This document shows, piece by piece, positions 32,186-33,782 of a stretch of DNA of 33,782 bases. The stretch's first letter is position 1. Each line of letters opens with the position of its first letter. The notes beneath the pieces were generated by a model. The model searched no databases and was not told the origin of the DNA. It saw only the letters and a list, made by a program, of their open reading frames with translations. Position numbers and translations under genes: made by a program. Source of the DNA: an uncultured bacterium (GTDB lineage Bacteria; Bacillota_I; Bacilli_A; RF39; UBA660); NCBI GenBank assembly GCA_946560065.1, contig CAMNUE010000018.1, positions 1 to 33,782 of the forward strand, written 5' to 3'.

Positions 32186-32600
32186 TTTTCCCCTCCCATG
32201 GCCAAGTATCTTTTTCCCAGGTAAAAGTGTTACCTTCTAATGCATCACTAGAAACTGTCAAAGGACCATAATTTTCTTCGTATTCTTTAATTAGTTCGTT
32301 ACTTTTTCTTCGATAATCATTAAATAGTGCTAACATACTTTGATCTTCTGGATGAAGATCTAGGTAAAGATTTAATTCATGAGCTGCAAAAGCAACTGCA
32401 GATAACTCAAATAATTTCTTTTCTTTTTCACTTTTGGGTCTTAAAGTTATTGGTCTGTAATTTTTGTACTGACTATATATATTTCTGAATAAATTTCCTT
32501 TGTCATATCCCTCAGTTGGAGTAAACAAATCAACATTTGGGAAAGAAAGCATATTCATATTAGTATTTCTATACCAATCGTAATTTATATAATTATTCAT
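32178..32600 (-). CDS. cotJB: CotJA-CotJB fusion protein
   Basis: This 140-residue protein merges two usually separate proteins. Residues about 20-55 match CotJA (LFTPTEGYDKGNLFRNIY, then YKNYRP). Residues about 62-138 match CotJB (AAHELNLYLDLHPEDQSML, EYEENYGPL, and the Trp-rich end WEKDTWPWEG). In Bacillus, cotJA, cotJB and cotJC are three genes. The fusion starts after GGGAG and is followed by cotJC with an 8-bp overlap. Its role in the coat or in CotJC assembly is inferred from the family. Confidence 0.85.
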   Translation of the reverse strand: MNNYINYDWYRNTNMNMLSFPNVDLFTPTEGYDKGNLFRNIYSQYKNYRPITLRPKSEKEKKLFELSAVAFAAHELNLYLDLHPEDQSMLALFNDYRRKSNELIKEYEENYGPLTVSSDALEGNTFTWEKDTWPWEGKNV

Positions 32601-32743
32601 AATATCTCCCTTCCTTTTTAGTTTATTCTATAGACAAATATCTGTATAGTTATATACCCACTAAATAATAAATTATTAATTAATTTAACTTCTACCCAAA
32701 ATAAAAATCTAATAGAATTATTCTACTAGAATTTTATCATTTT

Positions 32744-33184
32744 TTATTTTAATAAACTTTTAGCTAAAGCTTTACGACTTTCTGTAGTTATTGTAGGTCT
32801 CTCTCCAGTACCGCTTTCAACTACTTGCATTACGTAAGGGGTAGAAAATTCACTATTAAGCATTTTATCAATACTTCTTAAATTATTTTTATCATAGTTT
32901 TGTTCTATATCGAACAATCTTACAATATCATTGTCCGATGTTCTAGATAAAAGGACTTTTACTCTATCTAATTTTGATAATCGTCTTTCTTTAATGTCTC
33001 CTAACCAGATTTGGAATTCGCTATAGTTTACAGCGTTATTTAAAAACTCTAATGTTTCCTCAAATGAAATTGTGGTTCCTGTTTTATTACTGATTAGTTC
33101 ACTAATTCTACAAATTCTATTGATTAGTTCTGATTCTAAATCAATTTCATGATTTGTTTTTGATTTTCTTAACTCTTCTTTCAT
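32744..33184 (-). CDS. Hypothetical helical protein
   Basis: This 146-residue protein starts after AAAGGAG. It is predicted to be mostly helical and charged (ESELINRICRISELISNKTG, then WLGDIKERRLSKLDRVKVLL). It has no signal, membrane helix or catalytic motif. Its C-terminus (PTITTESRKALAKSLLK) looks structured. I do not recognise the family, and nothing around it suggests a role. Confidence 0.6.
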   Translation of the reverse strand: MKEELRKSKTNHEIDLESELINRICRISELISNKTGTTISFEETLEFLNNAVNYSEFQIWLGDIKERRLSKLDRVKVLLSRTSDNDIVRLFDIEQNYDKNNLRSIDKMLNSEFSTPYVMQVVESGTGERPTITTESRKALAKSLLK

Positions 33185-33348
33185 ATTTTACTCCTTTGTT
33201 TTTTTACTTTTCACTTCTTATATTACAAGGAAATATTTTAATTTACAATAAAAATATTAAGGTAATTTATAATTTGAGCATTTCCACTTATAATATTTTA
33301 TGTAAGTAGATTATTTTGAATATAGAAATTGAAAAATTTAATAATATT

Positions 33349-33612
33349 TTAAGTATTTTTTCTTTTTTCTAGGTATCTTTCTAAAGCTGGTAAGCCGTAG
33401 TCTTTATTGTAATAGTTAGGAAATTCATTTAGATGTGCAAGAGCTATTTTCATAGTAAGAATTAGGTTGTCATTAGTGACGTTTGTACTAGGAGAGATTG
33501 TTCCATGTTCTAATTCAATATTTACTCCTGTTATTAAATCATCTAAATTAAATTCTTTAAATGTTATTCCTAACATTTTAGCCGCCTCTAATATTTCTTT
33601 TTTTGTATACAT
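33349..33612 (-). CDS. DUF5661-like small protein
   Basis: This 87-residue protein has the pattern of DUF5661: FNLDDLITGVNIELEHG, then NVTNDN and KIALAHLNEFPNYY. The family occurs widely in bacteria and phages and has no known activity. GGAGGTAATATTT precedes the ATG. It is a single gene, divergent from the tRNA-His gene. Confidence 0.75.
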   Translation of the reverse strand: MYTKKEILEAAKMLGITFKEFNLDDLITGVNIELEHGTISPSTNVTNDNLILTMKIALAHLNEFPNYYNKDYGLPALERYLEKRKNT

Positions 33613-33682
33613 AAATATTACCTCCTACTAAGATTAATATGCTATAGTTTTCTTGAAAAAAACTTTTTTATGCAAATAATAC

Positions 33683-33711
33683 TTGCAATATTAGATATTT
33701 ACTGATAAAAT
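33683..33711 (+). promoter_or_regulatory. Promoter of tRNA-His
   Basis: TTGCAA (33683-33688), a 17-bp spacer and TAAAAT (33706-33711), about 18 bp before the tRNA 5' end. Confidence 0.7.
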
Positions 33712-33729
33712 ATTCTTGTATTTTGAAAT

Positions 33730-33782
33730 GGCGTCATTGGTGAAGTGGTTAACACGCTAGTTTGTGGCACTAGTATGCAAGA
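33730..33782 (+). tRNA. tRNA-His (GTG), 3' part outside window
   Basis: The 5' end GGCGTCATTGGTGAAGTGG closely matches bacterial tRNA-His, including the extra G at -1. The anticodon arm CTAGT-TTGTGGC-ACTAG carries GTG. The sequence stops after the variable region because the window ends. Confidence 0.92.

Noticed and set aside
1..33782. Prophage, insertion sequence or TGA-as-tryptophan recoding
   Set aside because: No transposase, integrase or phage structural gene was found, tryptophans are encoded by TGG, and TGA serves as a stop (for example at 3630-3632).

Overview
The window is AT-rich DNA with compact operons, AGGAGG-type ribosome binding sites, ordinary TAA/TAG/TGA stops and tryptophan written as TGG. 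CotJ-type spore-coat homologues, a YkpA-type ABC-F protein, a HrcA/CIRCE-controlled ClpB and encoded tRNA CCA ends all point to a low-GC Bacillota genome. An uncultured gut Bacilli or small-genome Clostridia-like lineage would fit, but the species cannot be named from this sequence.

Left part (1-6450, plus strand). The C-terminal part of a divergent threonyl-tRNA synthetase ends at a terminator. A transglutaminase-like cysteine-fold protein follows with its own promoter. Then comes the most striking locus, 2817-6411: a thiazole/oxazole-modified microcin (TOMM, streptolysin S-like) operon. It encodes a YcaO cyclodehydratase, a leader-binding zinc 'C' protein and a SagB-type FMN dehydrogenase. 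Its first gene looks like the substrate, but its ten-cysteine core is fused to a four-helix membrane protein with a C-terminal zinc ribbon. No dedicated exporter or leader protease lies beside it. The operon ends at a terminator facing tRNA-Cys and tRNA-Gly.

Middle (6730-16550, minus strand). This part holds two tRNAs, several membrane or envelope proteins, a YkpA-type ABC-F ATPase, and a tandem kinase-like/pseudokinase-like pair. A large structured non-coding RNA of about 630 nt (13579-14210) has a consensus promoter and an intrinsic terminator. It is followed by a membrane-anchored HExxH protein and a glucosaminidase-like cell-wall enzyme.

Right part (16552-33612, minus strand). A six-gene operon (21152 down to 16552) combines a membrane protein, an S66 LD-carboxypeptidase/MccF-like enzyme, two small proteins and an ABC exporter. 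Next is clpB with CIRCE, then a run of accessory enzymes (flavoprotein, nucleotidyltransferase, GNAT, nucleosidase). A DUF990-type three-gene ABC-2 exporter is preceded by two tandem RNA attenuators that look like an unassigned riboswitch. A cotJ operon with a fused CotJA-CotJB protein and a partial tRNA-His close the window.

The observations most worth following are the membrane-fused TOMM substrate, the large RNA and the tandem attenuators. All assignments are by reading; no database search or folding program was run.
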